DNA of 64,000 bases from XN24 sp035514535 (GTDB lineage: Bacteria; Pseudomonadota; Gammaproteobacteria; Steroidobacterales; XN24), in assembly GCA_035514535.1 (NCBI GenBank), contig DATKAZ010000090.1:1-64000 (forward strand), in the 5' to 3' direction. Positions within the stretch are counted from its first letter, which is position 1. The number at the start of each line of letters is the position of its first letter. A program made the translations under genes and the position numbers. Positions 54,926 through 63,816 of the stretch are shown piece after piece. A model generated the notes under the pieces. It did not search any database. It saw only the letters and a program-made list of their open reading frames with translations, and had not been told where the DNA came from.

Positions 54926-56974
54926 TCACTCGCTGTCCGCGGCGCGCGCCGTGCCCATCAGGTCCTGTTGCACCTTCGGCGGTACCGGCTCATAGCGATC
55001 GAGCTGCATCGACCACGCGCCCGAACCGCCGGTCATCGCCTTGAGCTGGTTGGCATAGTCCTGCAGCTCGGAGAGCGGCGCCTCGGCGTCGATCTGGATC
55101 CGCTGCCCGGACAGCGAAGTCGAGCCGAGCATCCGGCCGCGGCGCGACGAAAGATGTCCCGTGATCGTGCCGAGGGCATCGATCGGGACCGTGACCTGGA
55201 GACGCACTATGGGCTCCAGCACGATCGGTCCGGCGTCCTTGATCGCCTCGAGGAACGCGCGCCGGCCCGCACTGATGAACGCAACTTCCTTGGAATCTAC
55301 CGGGTGTGTCTTGCCGTCGTATACGGCGACGCGAATATCGTGCAGCGGAAATCCCGCGATGGCACCGCTCTCGAGGGCCTGCCGAACGCCTTTCTCCACC
55401 GCGGGAATGAACTGCTGCGGGATCGAGCCGCCCACGACCTCGCTGGCGAATTCGAATCCCGCCCCGCGCCGCAGTGGTGCGATCCTGAGAAATACCTCGC
55501 CGAACTGGCCGGCTCCGCCGGTCTGTTTCTTGTGGCGGTGGTGACCCTCGGCAGGCCTCGTGATCGTCTCGCGGTAGGGAATCGTCGGCGCGTGGGTTTC
55601 GACCTCGACGTTGAAGCGCTCCTTCATGGCCTCGATGACAAGCCGCAGGTGCAGCTCGCCGCTGCACAACACGACCGTCTCGTTGGTGGCGCGGCGATGC
55701 TCGACCCGCAGCGCCGGGTCTTCGGCGCAAAGTTTCTGCAGCGCGTCCGACAGTTTCTGCTCGTTGCCGCGCTGGGCCGGCTGGATCGCAATGCCCATCA
55801 TGGGCGGAGCCACTTCAGGAAGGCGGACGTGGAGGTGGTCCTCGTCATGAGAATCGTGCAGCACGTCGTTGAAGTTCAGGCTGTCGATGCGGGTCACGGC
55901 GATGATGTCACCGGGGCCGGCCTCGCTGACCTCCTCGGTCTGCTTGCCTTGCAGTCTGAACAGGTGATTGAGCTTGACCGGCTTGCGCGACTCGCCCACG
56001 AACAGCTGTGCGCCGGTCCTGATGGTGCCCTGGTGGACGCGCATGATGGCCGTGCGGCCCACGTAGGGATCGACGACGACCTTGAAGACGTGGGCCACGA
56101 CGTGCCGGCCGGGCTGGGCCGCCACCACGACGGGCTCCGCGTGCTCGCCTTCGCCGCGCGTCAGAGGCGGCGGGTTGGCCTCGCGCGGGCTGGGGAGCAG
56201 CTTGACGATGTAATCCAGCAGGGCCTCGACCCCCGCGCCCGTCTCGGCGGACACGAACACCACGGGGATCAGGTGCCGCTCGCGCAGGGCCTGTTCGAAG
56301 GCGTCGTGCAGCTGTTGCGGGTCGAGATTCTGCCCCGAATCGAGATAAGCCTCCATCAGGGCCTCGTCCACCTCTACGACCTGGTCGAGGATCCTGGTAT
56401 GTGCCTCCTCGACAGAGGAGAAATCGGTGGCCTCGCCGCTGTCCCGGAAGAAACAGTCGACGGCCTTGCGGCCGCTTTCCCCGGGCAGGTTGACCGGCAG
56501 GCAGCGCCTCCCGAAGGCCTCCTGAATGTCGGCGAGCAGGAGATTCAGCTTGTCGGGGTCGGTATCCATCTTGTTGACGATGATCAGGCGCCCGAGCGCC
56601 GCGTCGCCGGCGGCCTTCATCATTCGCCGTGCGCCGGTCTCCAGGCCGCCGGCCGCGGACAGCACCAGGGCCGCACACTCGACCGCCGGCAGCACCGCAA
56701 TCGCGCGCGGCAGGAAATCCGTAAAACCGGGCGTGTCGATGATGTTGATCTCGCACTCCTGCCACGTGCAGTGGCAGACGGCGGTATCGAGAGAATGCGC
56801 CATCGAGATCTCGCGCGGGTCGAAATCGCAGACCGTGTCACCGCGCTCCGTGCGGCCGCGCTGCTTGATTGCTCCGGCGGCGTGCAAAAGCGCATCGGCC
56901 AGGCTGGTCTTGCCGGTCCCGGCGGGACCGATCAGGGCAAGGTTCCGGATGGCGTCGGTTCTGTCGTTATTCAT
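54926..56974 (-). CDS. EF-G-like translational GTPase (divergent, EF-G-2 type)
   Basis: This 682-residue protein has the EF-G domain order and normal length. G1 is GPAGTGKTSL at 16-25 and G4 is VNKMDTD. Domain IV contains HRHKKQTGGAGQFGEV and ends with the fold around GHLSSRRGRMLGS. G3 reads DTPGF, with Phe84 replacing the catalytic His of true EF-G (DTPGH), as in the divergent EF-G-2-like subfamily. It is therefore not the main elongation factor. The start at 56974 follows AAGGT. It lies 49 bases after the DUF62 gene on the same strand. Confidence 0.9.
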   Translation of the reverse strand: MNNDRTDAIRNLALIGPAGTGKTSLADALLHAAGAIKQRGRTERGDTVCDFDPREISMAHSLDTAVCHCTWQECEINIIDTPGFTDFLPRAIAVLPAVECAALVLSAAGGLETGARRMMKAAGDAALGRLIIVNKMDTDPDKLNLLLADIQEAFGRRCLPVNLPGESGRKAVDCFFRDSGEATDFSSVEEAHTRILDQVVEVDEALMEAYLDSGQNLDPQQLHDAFEQALRERHLIPVVFVSAETGAGVEALLDYIVKLLPSPREANPPPLTRGEGEHAEPVVVAAQPGRHVVAHVFKVVVDPYVGRTAIMRVHQGTIRTGAQLFVGESRKPVKLNHLFRLQGKQTEEVSEAGPGDIIAVTRIDSLNFNDVLHDSHDEDHLHVRLPEVAPPMMGIAIQPAQRGNEQKLSDALQKLCAEDPALRVEHRRATNETVVLCSGELHLRLVIEAMKERFNVEVETHAPTIPYRETITRPAEGHHRHKKQTGGAGQFGEVFLRIAPLRRGAGFEFASEVVGGSIPQQFIPAVEKGVRQALESGAIAGFPLHDIRVAVYDGKTHPVDSKEVAFISAGRRAFLEAIKDAGPIVLEPIVRLQVTVPIDALGTITGHLSSRRGRMLGSTSLSGQRIQIDAEAPLSELQDYANQLKAMTGGSGAWSMQLDRYEPVPPKVQQDLMGTARAADSE

Positions 56975-57023
56975 GTTGTGGACCTTTCCGTGAATGCAGC
57001 AAGTATAAGAAAAAAGAGACGCT

Positions 57024-57833
57024 TCAGGCCGTCGCCCCATCTCGTACCCAGACAGCTTCGCCCTCGCCGAGACCCAGCGTCCCGGCGGCGTCGGCGCCGT
57101 TGAGCGCGAGTTCCAGCAAGCCGAAGGCATTGATCAGCGCCAGTGGCCCGCCTGCGGCGGCGGCGCCGTACGTGGGCTGCAGCGGCCAGTCGCGCCGCGC
57201 CGCCTCCACCGTCGGCTGGCGATATGACGCGAGCAGCTCTGCGCCGATGTTGGTGATCAGGTTGCCGAAGCGATCGGCCAGCACGACCTGCCCGCGGGTC
57301 CCGCCCGCGTCCCGGCACGGCACCGGCAGCGGCGCAGGATCGTCGGGCGAGGCCGCCGCGCCGAAATCCTCCGGCGCGAGGGCGCCGGAGGCAAGCGCCG
57401 CAGCAATCGGGGCGAACAGGTCGCGGCCGTGGAAAGTGCGTGACAGGGTTTCGATGCCGAGGCGCGCGGGAAGGCGGGCGTCCATCCCCAGCCAGCGGAC
57501 GTCCGCGCAGGTGCGCAGGGCTTCGGGCAGCAACCCGTTGTCCGGTGCCAGCAACAGCCGCTCTGCCGCGAGCGCCAGCATGACGCGGCGAGCTGTGCCG
57601 ACACCGGGATCGACGACGGCCAGGTGCACGGTGCCCGGCGGAAAATCCAGCCAGGCGCGTGCCAGCCAGAAACCCGCGAGATCCGCCCGGCCCGCCGGAA
57701 TTCCGTGGCTGAGGTCCACGATCCGTGCCGCCGGGAAGCGCCCGAGAATGCGCCCGTGGACGATGCCGGCGAATGGCTCCGTGACGCCGAAGTCGGTGGT
57801 CAGCGTGATCAGCCCATGCGGCGCAAACGGCAT
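57024..57833 (-). CDS. SAM hydroxide adenosyltransferase (DUF62 family)
   Basis: This 269-residue protein belongs to the family that includes fluorinase and chlorinase. Most members instead hydrolyse S-adenosylmethionine to adenosine and methionine. The visible motifs are ITLTTDFG, VVDPGVGTARR, LAPDNGLLPEAL and DRFGNLITNIGAE. I cannot see the halogenase-specific loop, so the hydroxide-using activity is assumed. It begins 15 bases after hypE on the same strand, so it may be cotranscribed with the hyp genes although no direct link to hydrogenases is known. Confidence 0.85.
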   Translation of the reverse strand: MPFAPHGLITLTTDFGVTEPFAGIVHGRILGRFPAARIVDLSHGIPAGRADLAGFWLARAWLDFPPGTVHLAVVDPGVGTARRVMLALAAERLLLAPDNGLLPEALRTCADVRWLGMDARLPARLGIETLSRTFHGRDLFAPIAAALASGALAPEDFGAAASPDDPAPLPVPCRDAGGTRGQVVLADRFGNLITNIGAELLASYRQPTVEAARRDWPLQPTYGAAAAGGPLALINAFGLLELALNGADAAGTLGLGEGEAVWVRDGATA

Positions 57834-57848
57834 CCGTCCTCCCGCCGA

Positions 57849-58862
57849 TCAGCAGATCCGGGGCAGCGGATCGTCCTCGAGTTCCTCGAGTATCCGCCTG
57901 CCGCCGAGTTCCGTTGCCATGACTACCGGCCGGCCCTCCGCCTCGATCCGGCCGATGATCGCCGCGTCCTCGCCGCCGGGCAGGTTGCGCCAGGCCGAGA
58001 GTGCGCGCTCGGCATCGCCGGGAGCGAGGACTGCGACGACGCGACCTTCGCAGGCCAGGTAGTAAGGATCGTAGCCGAGCATCTCGCAGACGCTGCGCAC
58101 CGCGTCGCGTACAGGGATCGCCGCCTCGGCGAGTCGCACCGAGCAGCCGGTCGCGCGGGCGATCTCGTGGGCGACGGTCGCGAGACCGCCGCGGGTCGGG
58201 TCGCGCATGAAGCGCAACCCCGTGAAGTCGAGCAGGGCGCTGGTAAGCGGCAAAACGCTGGCGGCATCCGAGGCGAGATCACCGCGCAGCCCGAACTGCT
58301 CGCGGGCGAGCATCACGGAAATGCCGTGATCGCCGACGCTGCCGCTGACCAGCACCTGGTCGCCGGGGCGGATGTCGCCCATGGTCAGTCGCAGACCGGT
58401 TCGGCGCACGCCGATCCCCGTGGTCGCGAGATAGAGCCCGCCGCCCTGGCCGCGCGGCAGCACCTTGGTGTCTCCGGCCGCGACCTGCACGCCGACCTCG
58501 CGCGCTGCCCGGGCGAGGCTGCCTACGATACGCTCCAGCAGCTCGACCTCGAGGCCCTCCTCGATAAACACGTTGAGCGAGAGATACAGGGGCTTCGCAC
58601 CCGCGACGGCCAGGTCGTTCGTCGTGCCGTGCACTGCCAGCGAACCGATGTCCCCGCCGGGAAACTCGAGCGGCTGCACTGTGAAGCCGTCCGTCGTGAA
58701 TACGACCTCGCCGTCCGGCAGCTGCGGCAGCGGGCAGGCGTCGAGATCGGTGTCCAGGACGCCGCCGCCGAGGTGACGTGCGAACACTTCCCGGATGAGC
58801 TCCCGCATGTAGCGGCCGCCGTTGCCGTGGGCCAGGCCGATGCGTGCCTCTTCGAGCGCCAT
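57849..58862 (-). CDS. hypE: HypE hydrogenase maturation protein
   Basis: HypE dehydrates its C-terminal thiocarboxamide to thiocyanate, the source of the cyanide ligands. The 337-residue protein shows GNGGRYMRELIREVF, the ATP-site GTTNDLAVAGAKP and VAAGDTKVL. The essential C-terminal PRIC is intact, its final cysteine being the carbamoyl acceptor. It lies between hypF and the DUF62 gene on the same strand. It is the only hypE in the window, so both HypCD pairs presumably use it. Confidence 0.96.
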   Translation of the reverse strand: MALEEARIGLAHGNGGRYMRELIREVFARHLGGGVLDTDLDACPLPQLPDGEVVFTTDGFTVQPLEFPGGDIGSLAVHGTTNDLAVAGAKPLYLSLNVFIEEGLEVELLERIVGSLARAAREVGVQVAAGDTKVLPRGQGGGLYLATTGIGVRRTGLRLTMGDIRPGDQVLVSGSVGDHGISVMLAREQFGLRGDLASDAASVLPLTSALLDFTGLRFMRDPTRGGLATVAHEIARATGCSVRLAEAAIPVRDAVRSVCEMLGYDPYYLACEGRVVAVLAPGDAERALSAWRNLPGGEDAAIIGRIEAEGRPVVMATELGGRRILEELEDDPLPRIC

Positions 58863-58913
58863 GCGCGAATCTCCTCTCGGGGAATTCAGGGATGCGGAAT
58901 CGGGCCTGCCATT

Positions 58914-61208
58914 CTACCTGCCTCGCGCGTCGGCCGCGGCCTGCTCGATCAGCTGGCCGTACGCGATGCACGCGTCATTGGCGGGGAGGCGCGTCGGCAG
59001 GGCCAGGCTTGTGCCGGCGGCGGTGAACGACGCCTGCATGCTGTCGGCCAGCCGACGGTTCTGCAGCACGCCGCCGGTGGCGCCGACCGCCGCGATGGCA
59101 TGGTTGTCGCGCAGCCGCATGTACATGGCGCAGGCGGTCGCCGCAAGCGTCTCGTGAAACCACGCGGCGCGTACCGCGACGGGCCGTGAGGCATCGAGCA
59201 ACGGGGCCAGCAGCGGGCCCCAGTCGGCGCGCAGGATCCCTTCCGCGTCGACGGCCAGAGGCAATGGCGCGGCATCTGGCGACGCCGTGTCTGCGGCTGT
59301 TGCCTCGAGCCGCATGGGGCCTTCGCCTTCGTAGCCGGCGTGCAGGCACAAACCTGTCAGCGCCGCGGCGGCGTCGAACAGCCGGCCGACGGCACTGCTT
59401 GCGGGGGTATTCAGACCGCGCTCCCAGGCCGCCCGCGCGAGGCCGTCCGGGTCGGGGCAGGCGGGCCAGTCGCAGCCGGCTTCCCAGCACAGCGCCGCGG
59501 CGCTGCGCCAGGGTTCGCGCCCGGCACGCTCGCCGCCGGACAGCCGGAACGGACGGAAGCTCGCGACACGGTGCCAGGCCCCTGGCCGACCGAGGAATGC
59601 TTCGCCGCCCCACAGGCTGCCGTCGCCACCGTAGCCGACGCCGTCCCAGGTGAAGATGAGCAGCGGCTCCGAACCGGGCATCTCCGCGGCGAGCGCGCCG
59701 GCATGGGCGTGGTGATGCTGGATGGCCGTTACGGGGAGGCCGCTGCGCCGGGCCCAGCGTGCCGTCGCATAGCCCGGATGGGCATCGCAGGCCATCGCCT
59801 CGACCCGCACACCGTAAAGGGCCTGCAGGTCCGACGCGACCTGCTCGAAGACTTCGAGGCTCCGTTCCGAGTCCATGTCGCCGATGTGCGGGGAGACCAC
59901 GCAGCGGTGTCCCCAGGCCAGCGCGAGCGTGTTCTTCATGTGGGCGCCGACGGCAAGCACGGGTCGGGATACGGGCGTGACAAGCTCGAGCTCGACCGGC
60001 GCGCTGCCGCGACCGAGGCGCAGTGGCCGCGGGCGGCGGCCGATGCTGCGCCAGACGGGGTCATCGGCCGGCCGGACGATGGGCCGGTCGTGGTGCAGGC
60101 ATCCCTCGACGAGGTGCGCGAGGCGGCTCTCGACGTCCGCCCGGCCGGTCAGCACCGGCTCGCCGCTGATATTGGCCGAGGTCGCGACCAGCGGCCGGCG
60201 CAGGTCACCCAGCAACAAGGCATGCAGCGGGCTGTAGGGCAGCATGACGCCGAGTTCGGCAAGGCCCGGCGCGAGGGCTGCCGGCAAGGTGCCAGGGCGC
60301 CGGCGCACGAGCACGATCGGCCGCTGCACAGAGCGCAGCAGTGCCACTTCGGCATCCGTCGGCACCGCGATGCGGTGCAGTGCGGCGAGCCCGTCATCGC
60401 CCTCCAGCGGGCACATCACGGCGAGCGGCTTGGTGGGGCGGGGCTTGAGACGCCGCAGTCGCGCGATCGCAGCCTCGTTGGCGGCATCGCAGACGAGGTG
60501 ATAACCGCCGATTCCCTGCACCGCGACCAGCCGGCCCGCGGCCAGCGCCGCGACGCACGCTCGCAGTGCCGCCTCGGTGGACAGCAGGGGGGCGGCGCCC
60601 GGCGCGGTCCATTCCAGCCGCGGGCCGCAAGCTGGGCAAGCGACCGGCTCGGCGTGGAAGCGCCTGTCCGCCGGCGTTTCGTATTCGGCTCGACAGGGCG
60701 CACATAGTGGAAAACCGGCCATCGAGGTATTGGCCCGGTCGTAGGGCAGGGCGCGGATGATGGTGTAGCGAGGGCCGCACTGCGTGCAGTTGATGAACGG
60801 GTAGCGGTGCCTGCGGTCCGCCGGGTCGGCCAGCTCGGCGAGGCAATCATCACAGGCGAAATAATCGGGTGGCACGAAGATGCGCGGCTCGGCCGCGGCC
60901 TCGCTGGCGAGGATGTCGAACCGCGCCGGGGCCGCACCCCGCCAGTCCTCGACACGACGCAGCTGCGGAGTTGCGATGGCGGGGGCCGCGTCGATGATGT
61001 CGCGCGTGAAGGCATCGAGATTCCCGGCCGCGCCGCACACGAGGACCTCGACTTCGCCGACCGTATTCCTGGCCCAGCCCGTGAGGCCGTGTTGCTGCGC
61101 GAGACGGAACAGGAACGGGCGGAAACCGACGCCCTGGACCTGGCCGGAAATCCAGAGTCTGCGCCCGGAGTTCAGGCCACCTCCCGGGTGCGCACGCCGT
61201 TCGACCAC
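58914..61208 (-). CDS. hypF: HypF carbamoyltransferase
   Basis: HypF makes a carbamoyl group from carbamoyl phosphate and ATP and transfers it to HypE. The 764-residue protein has all modules in order. An acylphosphatase domain (LWISGQVQGVGFRPFLFRL) is followed by a zinc region with CxxC pairs (CDDC, CTQC, CAPC, CPAC). A YrdC-like domain (LATSANISGEPV area) and a Kae1-like domain with the metal motif IQHHHAHAGAL come next. There is no ATG at the expected start. The GTG at 61208, inside the end of hypD2, is the best option and implies coupled translation. Confidence 0.94.
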   Translation of the reverse strand: MVERRAHPGGGLNSGRRLWISGQVQGVGFRPFLFRLAQQHGLTGWARNTVGEVEVLVCGAAGNLDAFTRDIIDAAPAIATPQLRRVEDWRGAAPARFDILASEAAAEPRIFVPPDYFACDDCLAELADPADRRHRYPFINCTQCGPRYTIIRALPYDRANTSMAGFPLCAPCRAEYETPADRRFHAEPVACPACGPRLEWTAPGAAPLLSTEAALRACVAALAAGRLVAVQGIGGYHLVCDAANEAAIARLRRLKPRPTKPLAVMCPLEGDDGLAALHRIAVPTDAEVALLRSVQRPIVLVRRRPGTLPAALAPGLAELGVMLPYSPLHALLLGDLRRPLVATSANISGEPVLTGRADVESRLAHLVEGCLHHDRPIVRPADDPVWRSIGRRPRPLRLGRGSAPVELELVTPVSRPVLAVGAHMKNTLALAWGHRCVVSPHIGDMDSERSLEVFEQVASDLQALYGVRVEAMACDAHPGYATARWARRSGLPVTAIQHHHAHAGALAAEMPGSEPLLIFTWDGVGYGGDGSLWGGEAFLGRPGAWHRVASFRPFRLSGGERAGREPWRSAAALCWEAGCDWPACPDPDGLARAAWERGLNTPASSAVGRLFDAAAALTGLCLHAGYEGEGPMRLEATAADTASPDAAPLPLAVDAEGILRADWGPLLAPLLDASRPVAVRAAWFHETLAATACAMYMRLRDNHAIAAVGATGGVLQNRRLADSMQASFTAAGTSLALPTRLPANDACIAYGQLIEQAAADARGR

Positions 61209-62275
61209 CAGATCCGGCAGGCGCCCTCGTCGGACACCATGCAGGGGCCGATCGGCGTGCGCGGCGTGCAGGCAGAGCCATAGATGCGGCACTGGTTGGG
61301 GTAGATCTTGCCGAGCACGACGCGCGCGCAGTCGCAGCCTTTCGGCATCAGGCCCGCGCGCTTGCGGTCGTGGGCGCCGTAGTCGGGAAAGTGCAGGCGC
61401 GCGTCGCGCGCCGCCAGGTGGGGCCTGAGGCGGTAACCGGATGCCGGGATCGTCCCGATGCCGCGCCAGGAGGCATCCACGACATCCATCGTCTCCGCGA
61501 GAAACCGCCGCGCGGTCGCATTGCCGCCGGGGCGCGCGACCTCGCGATAGCAGTTATCGAGAAAGCACCGGCCCTCGACGACCTGGCGCAGGACCGAGTA
61601 GGTTGCCGCGAGCAGGCTCTCGGGGTGGAAGCCGGAGACCGCCGTCGGCAGGCGGTGACGTTCGACGACGAACTGCCATTCCTCCGGGCCCATGATCGTA
61701 GCGACATGGCCGGGCGCTATGAGCGCGTCGAAGCCCGGGTCCTCAGCTTCCAGCAGCAGCGCCACCGCGGGCCACGTCCGCCGCCCCGACAGCAGCACCA
61801 ACAGGTTCGGTGGCGCGTCGGCAGCGAGCAGCGCGGCGACCGGCGCGGTGGTCGTCTCGAACCCGGCCGCGAAGAATACGACGGGCCGGCAGGGATTGTG
61901 CGCAGCGATCTCCGCCGCCTCGAGCGGAGAGGCCACCGGGCGGACATCGCCGCCGGCAGCCTTGGCCTGCTCCAGGCTGCGGGTCTCCTTGAGTGGCAGG
62001 TTGACCGGCACGCGCAGCATGTCGCCGAAACTCACGACGATGGCGTCGGGGTCATGCAGCGCGATCTGCATCGCGTGGTAGACGTCCTCTTCGGGGCACA
62101 CGCACACCGGGCAGCCGGGGCCGGGAATCAGCTCCACCTGCGGCGGCAGGGCACCGCGCAGGCCGGCCATCGAGATCGAGCGCTCGTGACCGCCGCAGAC
62201 GTTCATGATGCGGACGCGTGGGGGCAACGGCAGCGCCCGGATGCGGTCGAGCCATGCACGCGCCGTAGTGCTCAC
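61172..62275 (-). CDS. hypD: HypD hydrogenase maturation protein, divergent copy 2
   Basis: This 367-residue HypD differs from the copy at 15658-16788 in its key motifs. The first cysteine motif reads NVCGGHERSISMAGLRGALP instead of CGGHTHAVF. The second reads GPGCPVCVCPEEDV, with an extra cysteine. The end reads GCDCARVV, NQCRIYGSAC and CMVSDEGACRIWW, keeping the iron-sulfur cysteines. The core GFETTTAPVAALL is shared. It overlaps hypB by four bases and hypF by 37, in the run hypC2-A-B-D2-F-E. Confidence 0.95.
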   Translation of the reverse strand: MSTTARAWLDRIRALPLPPRVRIMNVCGGHERSISMAGLRGALPPQVELIPGPGCPVCVCPEEDVYHAMQIALHDPDAIVVSFGDMLRVPVNLPLKETRSLEQAKAAGGDVRPVASPLEAAEIAAHNPCRPVVFFAAGFETTTAPVAALLAADAPPNLLVLLSGRRTWPAVALLLEAEDPGFDALIAPGHVATIMGPEEWQFVVERHRLPTAVSGFHPESLLAATYSVLRQVVEGRCFLDNCYREVARPGGNATARRFLAETMDVVDASWRGIGTIPASGYRLRPHLAARDARLHFPDYGAHDRKRAGLMPKGCDCARVVLGKIYPNQCRIYGSACTPRTPIGPCMVSDEGACRIWWSNGVRTREVA

Positions 62276-63168
62276 GCTTTCGCGGCTCCCTCGTGAACGT
62301 TGACGTGCGTATGCTCATGATCGTGGCTGTGGCCGTGGCCGCCGTGCGCGGGATGCACCGCGTGCAGCCGCGTGCCCTCGGCCTGGACCGCCGGACGGCG
62401 CGTCGTGCCGGCCGCGATGCGCGCCCGCTGCGCGACGAGCTCGGCTTCGACCCAGGCGATCCACTGGTCGATGCCGGCGCCCTTGCGCGGCGAGGCGTGC
62501 AGCACCGGAGCCGCTGACCCGATGAGGCGCAGCGCGCGCTCAGCCTCGAGCGGGTCGAAATCGTCGAGGACCGCCAGCAGGTCGGTCTTCGTGAGGAGCA
62601 TCAGGTCCGCCGCACGAAACATCACCGGATACTTCGCGGGCTTGTCGTCACCCTCCGTGACCGACAGCAGCGTCACGTTAAGATGCTGCCCGAGGTCGAA
62701 GCTCGCCGGGCACACCAGGTTGCCGACGTTCTCGATGAACACCAGGTCGACGTCATCGAGATTGAGCCGGTGAAGCGCGCTGTGGACCATGTGGGCGTCC
62801 AGGTGGCAGGCGCTGCCGGTGGCGACCTGGATCGCCTCGACGCCCCTGGCGCGAATGCGGGCCGCATCGTTCTCGGTCTCGAGATCGCCTTCGATGACCA
62901 CCATGCGCGAGGGATCTACCAGCGCGTCGATCGTCGCCTCGAGCAACGCGGTCTTCCCGGAGCCGGGCGACGACATCAGGTTGACCGCAAGGATGCCGCG
63001 CGCATCGAAATGCGCCCGGTTATGAAGCGCCTGGTGGTCGTTCTCGTCGAGCAGGCTCTTCAGCACGGTGACGGCGGAACGGCCGTCCGCCGTCTGTTCC
63101 AGGCGCCCGCCCGGAGACACGAGGTGGCGGTTGCCGTCAGTGATGTTGCAGCCGCAGGTATCGCACAT
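62272..63168 (-). CDS. hypB: HypB nickel-inserting GTPase with C-terminal histidine-rich tail
   Basis: HypB delivers nickel to the hydrogenase precursor. The 298-residue protein begins MCDTCGC, the high-affinity nickel motif. It has the P-loop SSPGSGKT at 66-73 and the metal-linked TGSACHLD and VGNLVCPASFDLG of the G domain. The last 30 residues hold about ten histidines (HPAHGGHGHSHDHEHTH). In well-studied histidine-rich HypBs this stretch follows the N-terminal cysteines, so a C-terminal position is unusual. It overlaps hypD2 by ATGA. Confidence 0.96.
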   Translation of the reverse strand: MCDTCGCNITDGNRHLVSPGGRLEQTADGRSAVTVLKSLLDENDHQALHNRAHFDARGILAVNLMSSPGSGKTALLEATIDALVDPSRMVVIEGDLETENDAARIRARGVEAIQVATGSACHLDAHMVHSALHRLNLDDVDLVFIENVGNLVCPASFDLGQHLNVTLLSVTEGDDKPAKYPVMFRAADLMLLTKTDLLAVLDDFDPLEAERALRLIGSAAPVLHASPRKGAGIDQWIAWVEAELVAQRARIAAGTTRRPAVQAEGTRLHAVHPAHGGHGHSHDHEHTHVNVHEGAAKA

Positions 63169-63207
63169 GGCGAACTCCCAATGAAAAAGTGGACGACACT
63201 TTAAACT

Positions 63208-63579
63208 CTATGACAATGCTGCCGGCGCTGCCGTGGCGGTCGCCAGCTCCACGGACTCGAGCAACATCTCGTTGCCCGACACCAGGCGAACGCGATAGCC
63301 GTTGCAGGCGCCGCACAGCATGCGATTGGGCGCCGCGTCGGTGCGGGCTCCGCACTCATTGCACTGCACAACGACCGCCGCGGCCTCGATCACGAGCTCG
63401 GCATCCGCCGCGATCGTCCCTGCGGCGGCGAGCGGGAAGGCCTGGCGCAGCAGCGACGCTTCCACACCCGACAGCGGGCCGATGCGCAGCCGGACGAGCT
63501 CCACGGCGCCGCCACCGTTGGCCGCTGACACGGTCTCGAGCTGCGTTACGAGGGCCTGGCAGACAGACAGTTCGTGCAT
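63208..63579 (-). CDS. hypA: HypA nickel metallochaperone
   Basis: HypA hands nickel to the hydrogenase large subunit together with HypB. The 123-residue protein begins MHELSVCQAL, giving the N-terminal His2/Glu3 nickel site, and has a zinc domain with two CxxC pairs (CNEC and CGAC). It sits between hypC2 (three-base gap) and hypB (39-base gap), the usual order. Confidence 0.95.
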   Translation of the reverse strand: MHELSVCQALVTQLETVSAANGGGAVELVRLRIGPLSGVEASLLRQAFPLAAAGTIAADAELVIEAAAVVVQCNECGARTDAAPNRMLCGACNGYRVRLVSGNEMLLESVELATATAAPAALS

Positions 63580-63582
63580 CGC

Positions 63583-63816
63583 TCAGGCACCGCCTTCATT
63601 GGCCAGCATCCGGTCGTAGATTTCCCAGGCGGAGCGCGCGTCCTGTTCCGTCATCTTCTGAATGGCATAGCCGACGTGGACCATGACGAACTCGCCGATA
63701 TCCACCGGCTCGTCCTGCATCATGAAAAGGCTGACGTCGCGCTCGATGCCCTTGGCCTCGCAGCGCGCCAGGTAGCCGTCCACGGCGATGACTTTCATCG
63801 GGATGCCAAGGCACAT
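63583..63816 (-). CDS. hypC: HypC-family maturation chaperone, copy 2
   Basis: This 77-residue HypC family member begins MCLGIPMKVIAVDG, and the start at 63816 is fixed by the essential Cys2. It contains GIERDVSLFMMQDEPVDIGEFVMVHVGYAIQKM, closer to the HupF/HybG-like branch than to copy 1 at 15426. It presumably works with the divergent HypD2 in the same operon. The frame is open upstream to the window edge, but nothing upstream fits the family. Confidence 0.94.
   Translation of the reverse strand: MCLGIPMKVIAVDGYLARCEAKGIERDVSLFMMQDEPVDIGEFVMVHVGYAIQKMTEQDARSAWEIYDRMLANEGGA

Noticed and set aside
54968..57103. 711-residue plus-strand ORF opposite the EF-G-like gene
   Set aside because: It is an antisense shadow. 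GTPase motifs and ribosome site support the minus strand.
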